Below, in pieces: positions 11,728 through 23,083 of a stretch of 64,000 nt of DNA (positions within the stretch are counted from its first letter, which is position 1; the number at the start of each line of letters is the position of its first letter). The position numbers and the translations under genes are program-made. This DNA comes from Thioalkalivibrio sp. ALJ12 (GTDB taxonomy: Bacteria > Pseudomonadota > Gammaproteobacteria > Ectothiorhodospirales > Ectothiorhodospiraceae): NCBI RefSeq assembly GCF_000378305.1, contig NZ_KB899538.1:1-64000 (forward strand), written 5' to 3'. The notes below the pieces were generated by a model. That model was not told where the DNA came from, searched no databases, and worked only from the letters and a program-made list of their open reading frames with translations.

Positions 11728-12618
11728 TCAGTCGTCGCTGGGCAGGAAGTCGTAGGGGTTAACGGCCTGGCCCGCCTTGAGGACTTCGTAGTGCAGGTGC
11801 GTATCCGTGGCACGGCCCGTGCGGCCCATGCGCGCAATGGTGTCGCCGGCATCCACGCGCTGCCCCGGCTCCACCAGCAACTCCGAGTTGTGCGCGTAGC
11901 GGGTGCGCAGACCACCCCCGTGATCGATCTCGACCATCTTGCCGTAGGCATCGCGCTTGCCCGAGAACACCACGATTCCACCACCCGCGGCCCGGATATC
12001 CGAACCATGGCTGCCGGCGAAGTCCATGCCGGAATGGAAGCGCCGGGCGCCGGTAAACGGGTCATTGCGGTACCCAAAGGCCGAGCTGATCCAGGCCTCG
12101 TCGTCGACCGGCATCAACTGCGGGCGCAGGGCCTCGCGCGAGGCATCCTCGCGCAGTGTGTCGTCGATCAGGGCCACCGAAGCCTGGTGTCGATGGAGCA
12201 GGCGCTCCAGGGCGTAGAGGCGCTCATCCATCGCAATGGGTGAATCCGGGCCCTCCAGTTCGGGGCCACCCTGCCCCCCCATCGCGGGCATCAGCTCGGA
12301 CAAATCCAGGTCAAGGCTCTCACCCACCGAGCGCATGCGCAGGTCGACGCGGGCGAGCTGGCGTTCGAGGACCACCACCCGTTCGGCCAGGTGTTTCAGG
12401 CCCTCGTGCGCAACCTCGCGCTCGGCGGCCTCGATCACCGCCTGGTCGCTTCCCGGTACCACCGGTACCTTGATGACCTCGCGCTGCTGCTGTCCCACCC
12501 AGTAGGCGGCGGCGACTGCGGCCACGACCAGGGCGAGCAGGGTTACGGAAAGGACAAGGGTGATGCGAAACGGGAGGCGGGTACAAAGGCCATCCGGTCG
12601 TAGTACGATCAGTTGCAT
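11728..12618 (-). CDS. Membrane-anchored M23 family metallopeptidase
   Basis: Predicted periplasmic peptidoglycan endopeptidase or LytM-type activator. It has 296 residues. One N-terminal membrane segment (about 20-42, LPFRITLVLSVTLLALVVAA) is followed by a coiled-coil-like region (about 60-110) and a C-terminal LytM domain. The zinc ligands are visible in HSGMDFAGSHG and HLHY, with the third site in YAHNSEL. The ATG at 12618 gives MQLIVLRPDGLC. It is divergent from the DciA-like gene with 48 bases between starts, as in Pseudomonas lpxC-secA regions. Its precise substrate is not evident. Confidence 0.9.
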   Translation of the reverse strand: MQLIVLRPDGLCTRLPFRITLVLSVTLLALVVAAVAAAYWVGQQQREVIKVPVVPGSDQAVIEAAEREVAHEGLKHLAERVVVLERQLARVDLRMRSVGESLDLDLSELMPAMGGQGGPELEGPDSPIAMDERLYALERLLHRHQASVALIDDTLREDASREALRPQLMPVDDEAWISSAFGYRNDPFTGARRFHSGMDFAGSHGSDIRAAGGGIVVFSGKRDAYGKMVEIDHGGGLRTRYAHNSELLVEPGQRVDAGDTIARMGRTGRATDTHLHYEVLKAGQAVNPYDFLPSDD

Positions 12619-12666
12619 GCGTTTCTCAATTACTCTTGTACTGTCGGGCTTCGTGGAGGCACGTCG

Positions 12667-13095
12667 ATGATGCCGCGCCCCGCGAACCGCTTTGTCGCGG
12701 CGAATCTGAGCGTCCACAGCGACCGCGATCGGGAGCTGGAACGCGCCCTCGCCCCACTGGTGGGGGAGGAGCTACAGCGCGGACGCCTGGCGCTGACCCG
12801 GCAGGGAGAGACCCTGATCGCGGTCTGCGCCGATCGCCCACTGGCGACCGAGATCCGCTTCCAGCAGCGCGAGCTGCTCAAGACGCTCGCGGCGGCCGGC
12901 ATCGAAGGCACCACCGAGGTGCGCATTCGACTCGACAGCACGCCACGTGCACCGCAATCCAAACCGGTCGCGGTTCAACGCGAGATCCCGGAGTCGGCCC
13001 GCTCGCTACTGATGCAGACCGCGCGCTCGATCGGCGACCCGGAGTTGGCCGGGGCGCTGGAACGCCTGGCGGCGCTACCGCCGCAGGGGCGCTAG
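12667..13095 (+). CDS. dciA: DUF721 family protein, DciA-like helicase loader
   Basis: DciA loads the replicative helicase DnaB in bacteria that lack DnaC. The 142-residue protein has the DUF721 pattern: a basic N-terminus, LVGEELQRGRLALTRQGETL, and VCADRPLATEIRFQQRELLKTL, followed by a variable tail rich in Pro and Ala. The ATG at 12667 follows GGAGG by 7 bases; a second ATG comes immediately after. It sits between lpxC and secA, the family's usual location. The function is taken from family knowledge and the assignment rests on pattern and location. Confidence 0.8.
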   Translation: MMPRPANRFVAANLSVHSDRDRELERALAPLVGEELQRGRLALTRQGETLIAVCADRPLATEIRFQQRELLKTLAAAGIEGTTEVRIRLDSTPRAPQSKPVAVQREIPESARSLLMQTARSIGDPELAGALERLAALPPQGR

Positions 13096-13121
13096 CCCCC
13101 GCAGCGCAGGACAGGACCGCC

Positions 13122-14045
13122 CTAACTGCCAGCGATCGTGGGCGCCAGCTGCCCGAAGGAGATCGGCAAGCGCTCCGAGGGGTCCTCGAAGGTGACCTTT
13201 TCCCAGGCCGTCTCGTCCGCCGCGAGCTGGCGAATCAGCTGGTTGTTCAGCGCATGCCCGGACTTGTGCCCGGTAAACGCGCCGATCAGGCTGTGCCCCA
13301 GCAGGTACAGATCACCGACCACGTCGAGGATCTTGTGTTTGACCAGCTCGTTGTCGTAGCGCAGGCCGTTCTCGTTCAGGATCTTGTAGTCATCGAGCAC
13401 CACCGCGTTGTCCAGGCTGCCACCCAGCGCCAGCTGGTTGGCGCGCAGGGCCTCGATATCGCGCATGAACCCGAAGGTCCGGGCACGCGAGACCTCCTTC
13501 ACGAAGGAGGTGGACGAGAAGTCCAGCTCGGCGCGCTGGCTTCCGTCGGTAAACATCGGGTGTTCGAAGTCGATGCAGAAACCGACCTTGAACCCGTCAT
13601 AGGGGTCGAAGCGCACCCATTTGTCGCCCTCGCGGACTTCCACGCTGCGCTTCACCCGGATGAATTCCTTGGGGGCGTCCTGTTCCTTGAGCCCGGCGGA
13701 CTGCAACAGGAACACAAACGGTCCGGCACTGCCGTCCATGATCGGGACCTCGGCGGCACTGACATCCACGTGCAGGTTGTCGATGCCCAGCCCCGCGATC
13801 GCGGAGAGCAGGTGTTCCACGGTCGAGACGCGCACGTCTCCCTTTACCAGCGTTGTCGACAAACGCGTGTCGCCCACGTTCTCCGCCCGAGCCGGGATCT
13901 CGACGACGGGATCCAGATCGCTCCGGTGGAAGACGATCCCGGTATTCACCGGCGCCGGCCGCAACGTGAGCACGACCTTTTCCCCGGTATGCAGCCCCAC
14001 GCCTGTGGCCCGGATGCTGTTCTTAAGCGTTCTTTGTCGAATCAA
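13122..14045 (-). CDS. lpxC: UDP-3-O-acyl-N-acetylglucosamine deacetylase
   Basis: Zinc enzyme for the committed step of lipid A synthesis. The 307 residues are full length. Metal-site regions [12 protein letters not shown] (about 77-88) and [20 protein letters not shown] (about 235-254) are present, as is the general catalytic HKSGH. It uses a TTG start at 14045: [21 protein letters not shown] aligns exactly with E. coli MIKQRTLK, and AGAGG lies 9 bases upstream. The 121-base gap to ftsZ contains a perfect hairpin, so lpxC may be transcribed apart from the dcw genes. Confidence 0.97.
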   Translation of the reverse strand: MIRQRTLKNSIRATGVGLHTGEKVVLTLRPAPVNTGIVFHRSDLDPVVEIPARAENVGDTRLSTTLVKGDVRVSTVEHLLSAIAGLGIDNLHVDVSAAEVPIMDGSAGPFVFLLQSAGLKEQDAPKEFIRVKRSVEVREGDKWVRFDPYDGFKVGFCIDFEHPMFTDGSQRAELDFSSTSFVKEVSRARTFGFMRDIEALRANQLALGGSLDNAVVLDDYKILNENGLRYDNELVKHKILDVVGDLYLLGHSLIGAFTGHKSGHALNNQLIRQLAADETAWEKVTFEDPSERLPISFGQLAPTIAGS

Positions 14046-14080
14046 CGCGTATAACCTCTTGCTTTTTCAGGTGCAAAGTG

Positions 14081-14102
14081 GAGCCCGGGCCCTCCCGGGC
14101 TC
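14081..14102 (-). terminator. Hairpin between ftsZ and lpxC, possible terminator or attenuator
   Basis: GAGCCCGGG and CCCGGGCTC form a perfect 9-bp stem with a 4-base loop, CCCT. On the minus strand, downstream of ftsZ, the stem is followed by CACTTTGC rather than a clean T tract. It may end or attenuate the dcw transcript before lpxC. The structure is clear but the function is inferred. Confidence 0.5.
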
Positions 14103-14166
14103 CTCATGCACACAACGATTACCGCATTATTGCAAGTTTCCGCTCTCCCTGCATGCGGCCCCTTGC

Positions 14167-15324
14167 TCAGTCGGCTTGTTTGCGCAGAAAGGCCGGGATA
14201 TCCAGCACATCAATGCCTTGCTGCTGGTTGTAGTCGACCGCGAGGTTGTCCCCGCCACGACGCTTCACCGTCGGCTGGTCGAGGTCCACCTCGACGTCGG
14301 AGCCAACCGCACGCTTGGGCTGAGCATCGACCACACGCACCTGCGGGCGTTCCTGCTGGGCCGTCTGGGCACCGAGGCCGGTGGCCACCAGGGTCACGCG
14401 CAGCTCGTCACTCATCTCGGGGTCGATCACGGTACCGACCACCACGGTCGCATCCTCGGACGCCAGGGCCTTCACGGCCTCGCCGACCTCCTCGAACTCG
14501 CCGATACCGACATCCATGCCCCCGGTGACGTTCACCAGAATCCCGCGGGCACCGGAGATATCGACATCCTCAAGCAGTGGGCTGGCAATCGCGGCCTCCG
14601 CGGCCTGACGTGCACGGTCCTCGCCGGTACCGGTGCCGGTACCCATCATCGCCATGCCCATCTCGCGCATCACGTTGCGCACGTCGGCAAAGTCGACGTT
14701 GATCAGGCCCGGGCGGGTAATCAGCTCGGCGATCCCCTGCACCGCACCGAACAGCACGTCGTTGGCGGCCTTGAACGCGTCCAGCAGCGTGGTGTTCTTG
14801 CCCAGAACGGTCAGCAGCTTCTCGTTCGGGATGGTAATCAGCGAATCGACCTGCTCGGTCAGCGCCTTGATCCCGGACACGGCCACCTGCATGCGCTTCT
14901 TGCCCTCGAACGGGAATGGCTTGGTGACCACCGCGACGGTCAGGATGCCCATCTCCTTGGCGATCTGCGCAACGACCGGGGCCGCACCGGTGCCCGTTCC
15001 GCCACCCATACCGGCAGTAATGAACACCATGTCCGCACCCTGGAGCAGGTCCTGGATGCGCTCGCGGTCTTCCAGGGCCGCCTCGCGCCCGACCGACGGA
15101 TCGGCCCCGGCACCCAGGCCCTTGGTGATATCGCCGCCCAACTGCAGCAGCGTCTTGGAGTCCAGGCTCTTCAGGGCCTGGGCATCGGTATTGGCGCAGA
15201 TGAAGTCCACGCCATCGAGTTGCGAGTGAACCATGTGCTGTACGGCATTGCCGCCACCACCCCCAACACCAACGACCTTGATCGTGGCGTTCTGGCTAAA
15301 GGTATCCATCAGTTCGAACGTCAT
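14167..15324 (-). CDS. ftsZ: Cell division GTPase FtsZ
   Basis: Tubulin homologue that forms the Z ring. It has 385 residues. The N-terminal GTPase domain contains [10 protein letters not shown] and the tubulin signature [10 protein letters not shown] near residue 105. An acidic linker leads to the conserved C-terminal peptide [12 protein letters not shown], the docking site for FtsA, ZipA and ZapD. The ATG at 15324 is preceded by GAGAGGAC. It is the last gene of the dcw block, 91 bases after ftsA. Confidence 0.98.
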   Translation of the reverse strand: MTFELMDTFSQNATIKVVGVGGGGGNAVQHMVHSQLDGVDFICANTDAQALKSLDSKTLLQLGGDITKGLGAGADPSVGREAALEDRERIQDLLQGADMVFITAGMGGGTGTGAAPVVAQIAKEMGILTVAVVTKPFPFEGKKRMQVAVSGIKALTEQVDSLITIPNEKLLTVLGKNTTLLDAFKAANDVLFGAVQGIAELITRPGLINVDFADVRNVMREMGMAMMGTGTGTGEDRARQAAEAAIASPLLEDVDISGARGILVNVTGGMDVGIGEFEEVGEAVKALASEDATVVVGTVIDPEMSDELRVTLVATGLGAQTAQQERPQVRVVDAQPKRAVGSDVEVDLDQPTVKRRGGDNLAVDYNQQQGIDVLDIPAFLRKQAD

Positions 15325-15415
15325 GGCTGCGTCCTCTCGGTTCGTGTGTACATGTCAGTTGTTTGCCCATGGCCGGAGAGCGGTCCGACCCCCATAACCC
15401 CGGTCGCTCTGATCA

Positions 15416-16651
15416 TCAGAGCTGCCCGGAAAACCAGCGCTTCATGCGCGCCCATACACCCTGGAACCCGCTGCTCACGGGCCGGGCCTCCTGCTCCGCA
15501 CGCGACTCGCGGGCGTAGAGCAACAGCCCCACCCCCGTCGCGTGGATCGGGTTCTTCACCACATCCAGGAGCCCGGTGACGCGTTGCGGCACCCCCAGGC
15601 GTACGGGCATGTGGAAGACCTCTTCGGCGAGGTCCACCACACCTTCCATTCGGGACGAGCCGCCGGTCAGCACCACCCCGGCGGCAATCATTTCCTCGGT
15701 GCCACTGCGGCGCAGTTCCGCTTGCACCAGCTGCAGCAGTTCCTCGTAACGCGGCTCGACCACGGAGGCGAGCGTCTGGCGCGACAGCCGGCGCGCGGCG
15801 CGATCGCCGACACCGGGGACCTCGATGGTCTCGCCCGGGTCGGCCAGCGTGCGCAGTGCACAGGCGTACTTGATCTTGAGTTCGTCGGCGTACTGGGTCG
15901 GCGTGCGCAGGGCCACCGCGATGTCGTTCGTCACCTGGTCACCGGCAATCGGGATCACCGCGGTGTGCATGATCGCGCCGTGGGCGAACACCGCGATGTC
16001 GGTGGTCCCGCCGCCGATGTCCACCAGGCAGACACCCAGGTCCTTCTCGTCCTCGCTGAGCACCGAATAGCTGGAGGCGAGCTGCTCGAGGATGATGTCG
16101 TCCACTCGCAGCCCGCAGCGCTCCACGCACTTGACGATGTTCTGCGCCGCGGACACCGCGCCGGTGACCAGGTGCACCTTGGCCTCCAGCCGCACCCCGG
16201 ACATCCCGATCGGCTCGCGGATGCCCTCCTGCTCGTCGATGATGTATTCCTGCGGTAGCACGTGGAGGATGCGCTGGTCGGCCGGGATCGCGATCGCGCG
16301 GGCGGCATCGATCACCCGGTCCACGTCTCCGGCCACCACCTCTCCGTCCTTGATCGCGACCACGCCGGTGGAGTTGTAGCTCTTGATGTGAGAGCCGGCG
16401 ATCCCGGTGTAGACCGAATGGATCTCGCAGCCGGCCATCAGCTCGGCCTCCTCGACCGCGCGCTGGATCGACTGGACGGTGGACTCGATGTTCACGACCA
16501 CGCCCTTCTTCAGCCCGCGCGACGGGGAGGAGCCGATGCCAATGATCTCGATCTCGCCCTCGTCGGTCAGCTCGCCGACGATCGCCTCGATCTTCGAGGT
16601 GCCGACATCCAGGCCGACGATCAGTCCGGGTTCCGACTTCTTTGCCATCAT
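15416..16651 (-). CDS. ftsA: Cell division protein FtsA
   Basis: Actin-like protein that tethers FtsZ to the membrane and recruits later divisome proteins. It has 411 residues. Actin-family phosphate motifs are seen in IVGLDVGTSKIEAIVGE and VDIGGGTTDIAVF. A C-terminal amphipathic helix ends WARMKRWFSGQL, the usual membrane-targeting sequence. Two adjacent ATG codons (16651 and 16648) are possible starts; AGGACGCAGAAAG fits the first. It begins 23 bases after ftsQ. Confidence 0.97.
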   Translation of the reverse strand: MMAKKSEPGLIVGLDVGTSKIEAIVGELTDEGEIEIIGIGSSPSRGLKKGVVVNIESTVQSIQRAVEEAELMAGCEIHSVYTGIAGSHIKSYNSTGVVAIKDGEVVAGDVDRVIDAARAIAIPADQRILHVLPQEYIIDEQEGIREPIGMSGVRLEAKVHLVTGAVSAAQNIVKCVERCGLRVDDIILEQLASSYSVLSEDEKDLGVCLVDIGGGTTDIAVFAHGAIMHTAVIPIAGDQVTNDIAVALRTPTQYADELKIKYACALRTLADPGETIEVPGVGDRAARRLSRQTLASVVEPRYEELLQLVQAELRRSGTEEMIAAGVVLTGGSSRMEGVVDLAEEVFHMPVRLGVPQRVTGLLDVVKNPIHATGVGLLLYARESRAEQEARPVSSGFQGVWARMKRWFSGQL

Positions 16652-16674
16652 CTTTCTGCGTCCTGTCGTTCGTG

Positions 16675-17456
16675 TCATCGGGCGTTGCCGCCGTTGTTGT
16701 CCGCTTCTTCGGCCCAGGCCACAGCCAGACCGTGCGGATAGCGCAGATCCACTCGCGCAATCGGGGCGTCCTCGCGCGCCCTCAGGGCCGGCGCCGCGCG
16801 TACCAGCTGGCCCAGCCGGTTCAGATTCACGTCGCGGCCCATCAGGACCTCGGCCCCGTCGGACAGGTGTATGGTCCAGTCATGCCGCTTGCCCTCGTGC
16901 ACGCCCGCCACCTCGAAACCGGCGTCGGCCAGGCGCGCGGAGACCTCCAGGTAGCGGTGCATCAACACCACCTGACGGCCGTCCTCGCCGGCCAGTGCCG
17001 GCAGGAAATCCCATTCGGCGAGATCCACCGGCCCGAACAGGCGCCCATGGCGGTCGACCAGGTGGTCGTCGCCCCACTGGGCCACCGGGACCGGCTCGGT
17101 CACGTGGATCTCCAGGGTGTCCGGCCAGCGCCGACGCAGTTGTACGCTGTCCACCCAGGGCATCGCCTGCAGCTCCCCGCGCAGCACCTCGAGGTCCGTA
17201 CCCACGAAACCCGGTGCATGCGCCCGTACCCGCTCGAGAATCACGTCCGTGTCGGCGTGACGCGGCTCGCCGGTAATCTGGATGGAGCCGATCGGCAGAT
17301 GCTGATCCGGGTCGAAGTGCAGCCACAGGCTGAAGCCCAGCACCAGAGCCCCGGCCAGTCCCATGCCGGCGAGCAGGCGTAGCCCCGGCCCCGTCATGGC
17401 CTGCAGCCGCGACGGCCCTGCCGGCCGCCGCGCGGGTCGCGTTGTACGTCGCGCGT

Positions 17457-17475
<19 letters not shown>
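16675..17475 (-). CDS. ftsQ: Cell division protein FtsQ
   Basis: Bitopic inner-membrane divisome protein that binds FtsB and FtsL. It has 266 residues: a basic cytoplasmic N-terminus, one membrane segment (about 30-50, GLRLLAGMGLAGALVLGFSL), a POTRA domain starting at PIGSIQITGE and a beta domain with LRRRWPDTLEIHVTEPVPVAQWGD. The start overlaps the end of ddl by 19 bases. The position between ddl and ftsA is canonical. Confidence 0.95.
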
Positions 17476-18394
<919 letters not shown>

Positions 18395-18398
<4 letters not shown>

Positions 18399-19354
18399 TG
18401 CCTTCCCTCGATTGTCTCGTCCATGGGGCGCGGTCGACCCAGCAGCCGCACCTCGGGCTCCAGGCACACACCAAAGCGCCGCTCCACCTCGCTTTGGGCG
18501 TGGTGCAGCAGCCACTCGATGTCGGCGGCCTGCGCCGCGCCATCGTGGGTAATGAAATTCGCGTGCTTGGGGGAGATCTCCGCGCCACCGTGGCGCAGGC
18601 CCTTCAGTCCCGCCGCCTCGATCAGGCGCGCAGCGTGATCACCAGGCGGATTGCGGAACACCGATCCGCACGACGGCAGACCCAGCGGCTGCGTGCGCGA
18701 GCGCTCACGCAGCAGCTCCTTGATGCGCGCCGTGGCGGTGGCCGGATCGCCCGGTTCCAGCTGCAGCACGCAGCCGGTAAACCACTCGTCCGGACCCTCG
18801 ACGCTGCGATAGCCGATGCGGTACTCGCCCGGCTCACGCTGGTGCTCCTGTCCGTCGGCATCCACGGTGGACACCGACTCGACCAGCGGCCAGATCTCGC
18901 CGCCCCAGGCCCCCGCGTTCATGCGCAAGGCACCGCCCAGGGTGCCCGGGATGCCGGCCAGAAATTCACCGCCCACCAGTCCCTGGCGCGCACAGAAACG
19001 GGCCGCCTGGGCGCAGGCGAGCCCGGCTCCGAGCCGTACGCGGTTGCCCTCCAGGCGCTCGCGTTCGTTGATTACACCGGACAGGTGCACCACCAGCCCC
19101 TCGATGCCGCCGTCGCGGATCAGCACGTTGCTGCCCAGCCCCAGGAAGGTAACCGGCATCGCGGGGGCATGACGGGCGTGATCCGCCAGCGCCGACACGA
19201 GATCGGCCCGGTCCACCGGCCGGAACAGCCAGTCGGCCGGACCTCCCACACGCCAGGAGGTCAGCCCCGCCAGCGGGGCATCGGGCCGTACCTCGCCCCG
19301 AGGGGCGTGGGCGAACGGGCCGTTCACCGGTTCCACCGCGCGCGCCGCCATCAT
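18395..19354 (-). CDS. murB: UDP-N-acetylenolpyruvoylglucosamine reductase
   Basis: FAD and NADPH enzyme that reduces UDP-GlcNAc-enolpyruvate to UDP-MurNAc. It has 319 residues. [13 protein letters not shown], the FAD-binding [31 protein letters not shown] and the catalytic-Ser region SCGSVFRNP are present. The active-site serine instead of a tyrosine-loop arrangement suggests the type II (MurB IIa) class, which I infer from length. The ATG overlaps the stop of murC. An in-frame reading frame extends far upstream across murC but is not part of this protein. Confidence 0.96.
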
Positions 19355-20787
19355 GTCGTACTCCCGGGGCGTTTCATCGCTCCCAGCTGGTCCGGCAGCA
19401 GGCTGGCCAGCCGACCGATATCGCCGGCCCCCTGGGTGATCACGACATCGTTCGGCTTCAGCATCCCGGACAGGACCTCGGCGACGTCGGCCGCATGCTC
19501 GACGAACACCGGCTCGACCTGCCCGCGCAGACGGATCGCCCGCGCGAGGCTGCGGCCATCGGCGCTGGGGATCGGTTCCTCGCCGGCGGGATAGACCTCC
19601 AGCAGGATCAGCACATCGGTCTCGGACAGGGCCTCGGCGAAGTCCTCGAACAGGTCGCGGGTGCGGGTGTACCGGTGCGGCTGGAACACGGTGATGCGCC
19701 GCCGGTCGGGCCAGGCGTCGCGCGCCGCGGCCTGGGTCGCCTCGATCTCGCGCGGGTGATGCCCGTAGTCGTCGACCAGGGTCAGCGGGCCCGGCGCGGT
19801 CTCGAGCTCCTGCACCTGGAAGCGCCGCCCGATCCCCTGGAAGCGCTCGAGCGCCGCCTGGATCGCCGCAGGGGCAACCTCCAGTTCGTGCGCGACGGCC
19901 GCCGCGGCCAGGGCATTGAGCACGTTGTGCCGCCCGGGGAGGTTCAGCGTGACCGGGAACGCGGCCTGCCCGGGCAGCTTCAGGTCGAAGAACATGCGCA
20001 CGCCTTCCTGGCGCACGTTCAGGGCGCGCACATCGGCTTCCGCCTCGATGCCGTAGGTCAGGCGCGGGCGCTCCAGTTCGGGATAGAGATCGCGCACCTG
20101 CGGGTCGTCCGCGCACAGCACGGCGATGCCGTAGAACGGCAGGTGATGCAGGAACTCGAGGAAGGTCGCGCGCAGGTTCCCGAAATCGTTGCCATAGGTC
20201 CCGAGGTGGTCGGCATCGATATTGGTCACGATGCTGATCATCGGCTGCAGGTGCAGGAACGAGGCATCGCTCTCGTCGGCCTCGGCCACCAGATAGTCGC
20301 CCGCCCCCAGGTTCGAGTGACTGGCCGTGCTGTTCAGGCGCCCGCCGATCACGAAGGTGGGGTCCATACCGGCCTCGGCGAGCACGCTGGCCACCAGGCT
20401 GGTCGTGGTGGTCTTGCCGTGAGTGCCGGCCACCGCAATGCCATAGCGAAAGCGCATCAGCTCCGCCAGCATCTCCGCGCGGCGCACAATCGGGATCCCG
20501 CGGCGGCGGGCCGCCTGCACCTCGGGGTTGGAGGGATCGATTGCGCTGGAGACGACCAGCACATCGGCCTCGGCGACGTTTTCTTCGGTATGCGCGGGTG
20601 ACACCGGGATGCCCATGCCCGTCAGTCGCGCGACCATCGCCGACTGCCCGAGATCCGATCCGGAGACCTCGTAGCCCAGCTGATGCAGGACCTCGGCGAT
20701 CCCGCTCATGCCGGAGCCACCGATCCCGACACAGTGAATACGGCGGATGCGGCGCATCGCGTGGCGGGGCAGACGCGGGGCATTCAT
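19351..20787 (-). CDS. murC: UDP-N-acetylmuramate-L-alanine ligase
   Basis: Adds L-alanine to UDP-MurNAc using ATP. It has 478 residues. The N-terminal UDP-binding segment [17 protein letters not shown], the P-loop [12 protein letters not shown] (about residue 118), [11 protein letters not shown] and [10 protein letters not shown] are characteristic. The ATG at 20787 overlaps the murG stop by 4 bases. Confidence 0.98.
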   Translation of the reverse strand: MNAPRLPRHAMRRIRRIHCVGIGGSGMSGIAEVLHQLGYEVSGSDLGQSAMVARLTGMGIPVSPAHTEENVAEADVLVVSSAIDPSNPEVQAARRRGIPIVRRAEMLAELMRFRYGIAVAGTHGKTTTTSLVASVLAEAGMDPTFVIGGRLNSTASHSNLGAGDYLVAEADESDASFLHLQPMISIVTNIDADHLGTYGNDFGNLRATFLEFLHHLPFYGIAVLCADDPQVRDLYPELERPRLTYGIEAEADVRALNVRQEGVRMFFDLKLPGQAAFPVTLNLPGRHNVLNALAAAAVAHELEVAPAAIQAALERFQGIGRRFQVQELETAPGPLTLVDDYGHHPREIEATQAAARDAWPDRRRITVFQPHRYTRTRDLFEDFAEALSETDVLILLEVYPAGEEPIPSADGRSLARAIRLRGQVEPVFVEHAADVAEVLSGMLKPNDVVITQGAGDIGRLASLLPDQLGAMKRPGSTT

Positions 20788-21884
20788 GAGTTCTTCCTCC
20801 CGCGCCGGGCATGGGCCATCTCCAGGCAGGCCTCGGCCAGACGCTCGGCAGTGTCGGGGCAGGCCTGTTCGCGGGCCAGCCGGGCGCGCTCGCGCAGGGC
20901 CTCGCGGCCCAGCGGACGTACGATCTCGGCGACCCGCTCTGGCGTCAGATCGGTATCGGCCAGGCGCCAGGCCGCACCCGCCTCGACCAGAGCACGGGCA
21001 TTGGCGGTCTGGTGATCATCAACCGCATGCGGATAGGGCACGAACAGGGCCGGGACACCGGCCGCCGCGACCTCGGCCACAGTCAGCGCCCCGGCCCGGC
21101 AAATCACCAGATCCGCCCAGCCATAGGCCTCGGCCATGTCTTCGATAAAAGGGGTCACCTCGTATTCCAGCGCGGTCTCGGCATAGGCCGCGCGGGCCTC
21201 GTCCAACGTACGCTCCCCGGCCTGGTGGCGAATCACCATCGGCTGCGCGTCGCGGGCCTGCTCGAGCCCCGCCGGCACCATGCGGTTCAGCGAGCGCGCC
21301 CCAAGGCTGCCACCCAACACCAGCACCCGCAGCGGGCCCGAACGCTCGTCGAAGCGCTGCTCCGGCTCCGGCAACGCGGCGATCTCCGCACGGACCGGAT
21401 TGCCCACCACGGTCACGGTGTGACGCTCCGGGAAGGCGTGATCGAAGCCCGCATAGACCCGGTCCGCGATGCGCGCCAGCCAGCGGTTGGTCAGGCCGGC
21501 GACGGCGTTCTGCTCATGGATCGCCAGGGGGCGCCCCAACGCAGCGGCCATCAGGCCGCCGGGGCCGGCCGCAAATCCGCCAAAGCCGATCACCGCGGCC
21601 GGACGCAAGCGGGTAATCAGGGCCAGCGCCGCCCACAGCGAGATCCCGAGGCGCCAGGGCGCCAGCAGCAGTCCCGCCAACCCCTTGCCGCGCACGCCGC
21701 TGATCGGGAGGGTGTGCAGCTCGATGCCCGCCGCAGGCACCAGACGCGTCTCGATCCCGCGCGCGCTGCCCAGCCAGAGGACCTCGACGCCACGGGCGCG
21801 CAGGGCGTCGGCGACCGCCAGCCCCGGGAAGACGTGTCCACCGGTACCGCCGGCCATGATCAGGATGCGCAGGGGATTGTTCAT
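20784..21884 (-). CDS. murG: Lipid II synthase, N-acetylglucosaminyl transferase MurG
   Basis: Peripheral inner-membrane glycosyltransferase that adds GlcNAc to lipid I. It has 366 residues. [16 protein letters not shown] is the first G loop, [15 protein letters not shown] and [10 protein letters not shown] follow, and the donor-binding [15 protein letters not shown] and [14 protein letters not shown] are in the C-terminal domain. It overlaps ftsW and murC by 4 bases on each side. Confidence 0.98.
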   Translation of the reverse strand: MNNPLRILIMAGGTGGHVFPGLAVADALRARGVEVLWLGSARGIETRLVPAAGIELHTLPISGVRGKGLAGLLLAPWRLGISLWAALALITRLRPAAVIGFGGFAAGPGGLMAAALGRPLAIHEQNAVAGLTNRWLARIADRVYAGFDHAFPERHTVTVVGNPVRAEIAALPEPEQRFDERSGPLRVLVLGGSLGARSLNRMVPAGLEQARDAQPMVIRHQAGERTLDEARAAYAETALEYEVTPFIEDMAEAYGWADLVICRAGALTVAEVAAAGVPALFVPYPHAVDDHQTANARALVEAGAAWRLADTDLTPERVAEIVRPLGREALRERARLAREQACPDTAERLAEACLEMAHARRGRKNS

Positions 21885-23083
21885 GCCCGCCCCCTCTTGC
21901 GCCGCGGCGCTGTCGACTGGCGCGGGGCCGGGATCTGCGCCTCGCGATAGACCCGCATCACCAAACCGATCGCCATCAGCGTGACGATCAATGAACTGCC
22001 GCCGTAGCTGAGAAATGGCAGCGTCATACCCTTGGTCGGCAGCAGCCCCATGTTCACCGCGAGATTGAGCGCACTCTGCAGCGCCAGCCAGATCGCGACA
22101 CCAAAGGCCAGGTGCGAACCAAATGCATGCCCGGCACGCTCCGCCCAGAGCCCAATCTTCACGCAGCGCCAGACCACGACCGCAAACAGCGCGATCAGTG
22201 CGATCACACCGATAAAGCCAAACTCCTCGGCGAAGACCGCGAACAGGAAGTCGTTATGGGCCTCCGGCAGGTAGAACAGCTTCTGCACGCTGTTGCCCAG
22301 ACCGGCACCGAACCAGCCGCCAGACCCGATCGCGATCAGCGACTGGGTCAGCTGGAACCCGGTCGCGAACGGGTCCTGCCAGGGGTCGAGGAATGCGGTC
22401 AGGCGCGCGACCCGGTAGGGCGCAGCCACTGCGACGAAGGCCATACCCACCGCGATGGTCGCGCCGAGCGCGGCGAACTGCCACAGCTTGGCGCCGGCCA
22501 GGAACAGCATGCCCATACCGATCGCCAGCATGATCGCCGCGCCACCAAAGTCAGGCTGCAGAAGCAGGAGTACTGTCCCGAAGCCCAGCACGACCAGCGG
22601 GCGGACAAAGCCGCGCAGGTGCAACCGCAGGGTCGAGTAATGACGCACGATGTAGCCGGCCAGGTACATGACCACCAGCAGTTTCACCGGCTCGGCCACC
22701 TGGAGGTTGAACATGCCGATCGGGATCCAGCGGGTCGCGCCGTTCACGGTTCGGCCCACGCCCGGGAGCAGGACCGCAATCAACAGCACCATGACCAGGA
22801 TCAGCAACCAGGGACCGGCGCGCTCCCAGCGCTCCAGCGGGATCGCCCACATCACGGTCGCCAACGCCAGACCGATGGCGGCGAACAGGACCTGGCGCTG
22901 GAAGAAGTGCCAGGTGTTGCCATAGTAGCGCTCGCCCAGGTCCATCGAGGCCGAGGCGACCATGATCAGACCGAGCCCCAGCAGCAACGCGGCCGCGGCC
23001 AGCAGCGGCAGGTCCACGCTGTTGCGCAGTCCATCGAGCGAGTCGCGCGAGGGCAGTCCGAGGGGCAGCGATCCGGTACTCAT
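21881..23083 (-). CDS. ftsW: Septal peptidoglycan polymerase FtsW (SEDS family)
   Basis: Membrane glycosyltransferase that polymerises lipid II with FtsI. It has 400 residues and about ten membrane segments. Conserved SEDS features include GRTVNGATRWI, the catalytic-Asp region LLLQPDFGGAA, NSVQKLFYLPEAHNDFLFAVFAEEFG and GLLPTKGMTLPFLSYGGSSL. The ATG at 23083 overlaps the murD stop. The tail is basic (RRKRGRA). Confidence 0.97.
   Translation of the reverse strand: MSTGSLPLGLPSRDSLDGLRNSVDLPLLAAAALLLGLGLIMVASASMDLGERYYGNTWHFFQRQVLFAAIGLALATVMWAIPLERWERAGPWLLILVMVLLIAVLLPGVGRTVNGATRWIPIGMFNLQVAEPVKLLVVMYLAGYIVRHYSTLRLHLRGFVRPLVVLGFGTVLLLLQPDFGGAAIMLAIGMGMLFLAGAKLWQFAALGATIAVGMAFVAVAAPYRVARLTAFLDPWQDPFATGFQLTQSLIAIGSGGWFGAGLGNSVQKLFYLPEAHNDFLFAVFAEEFGFIGVIALIALFAVVVWRCVKIGLWAERAGHAFGSHLAFGVAIWLALQSALNLAVNMGLLPTKGMTLPFLSYGGSSLIVTLMAIGLVMRVYREAQIPAPRQSTAPRRKRGRA

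Noticed and set aside
14048-14075. TTGCAC and TATACG as a promoter for lpxC
   Set aside because: The -10 box would overlap the ribosome-binding AGAGG and leave almost no leader before the TTG start.
19355-20812. Upstream extension of the murB frame across murC that would give an 805-residue protein
   Set aside because: The extra part is Arg/Pro/Gly-rich shadow translation of murC in another frame; real MurB homology starts at the ATG at 19354.
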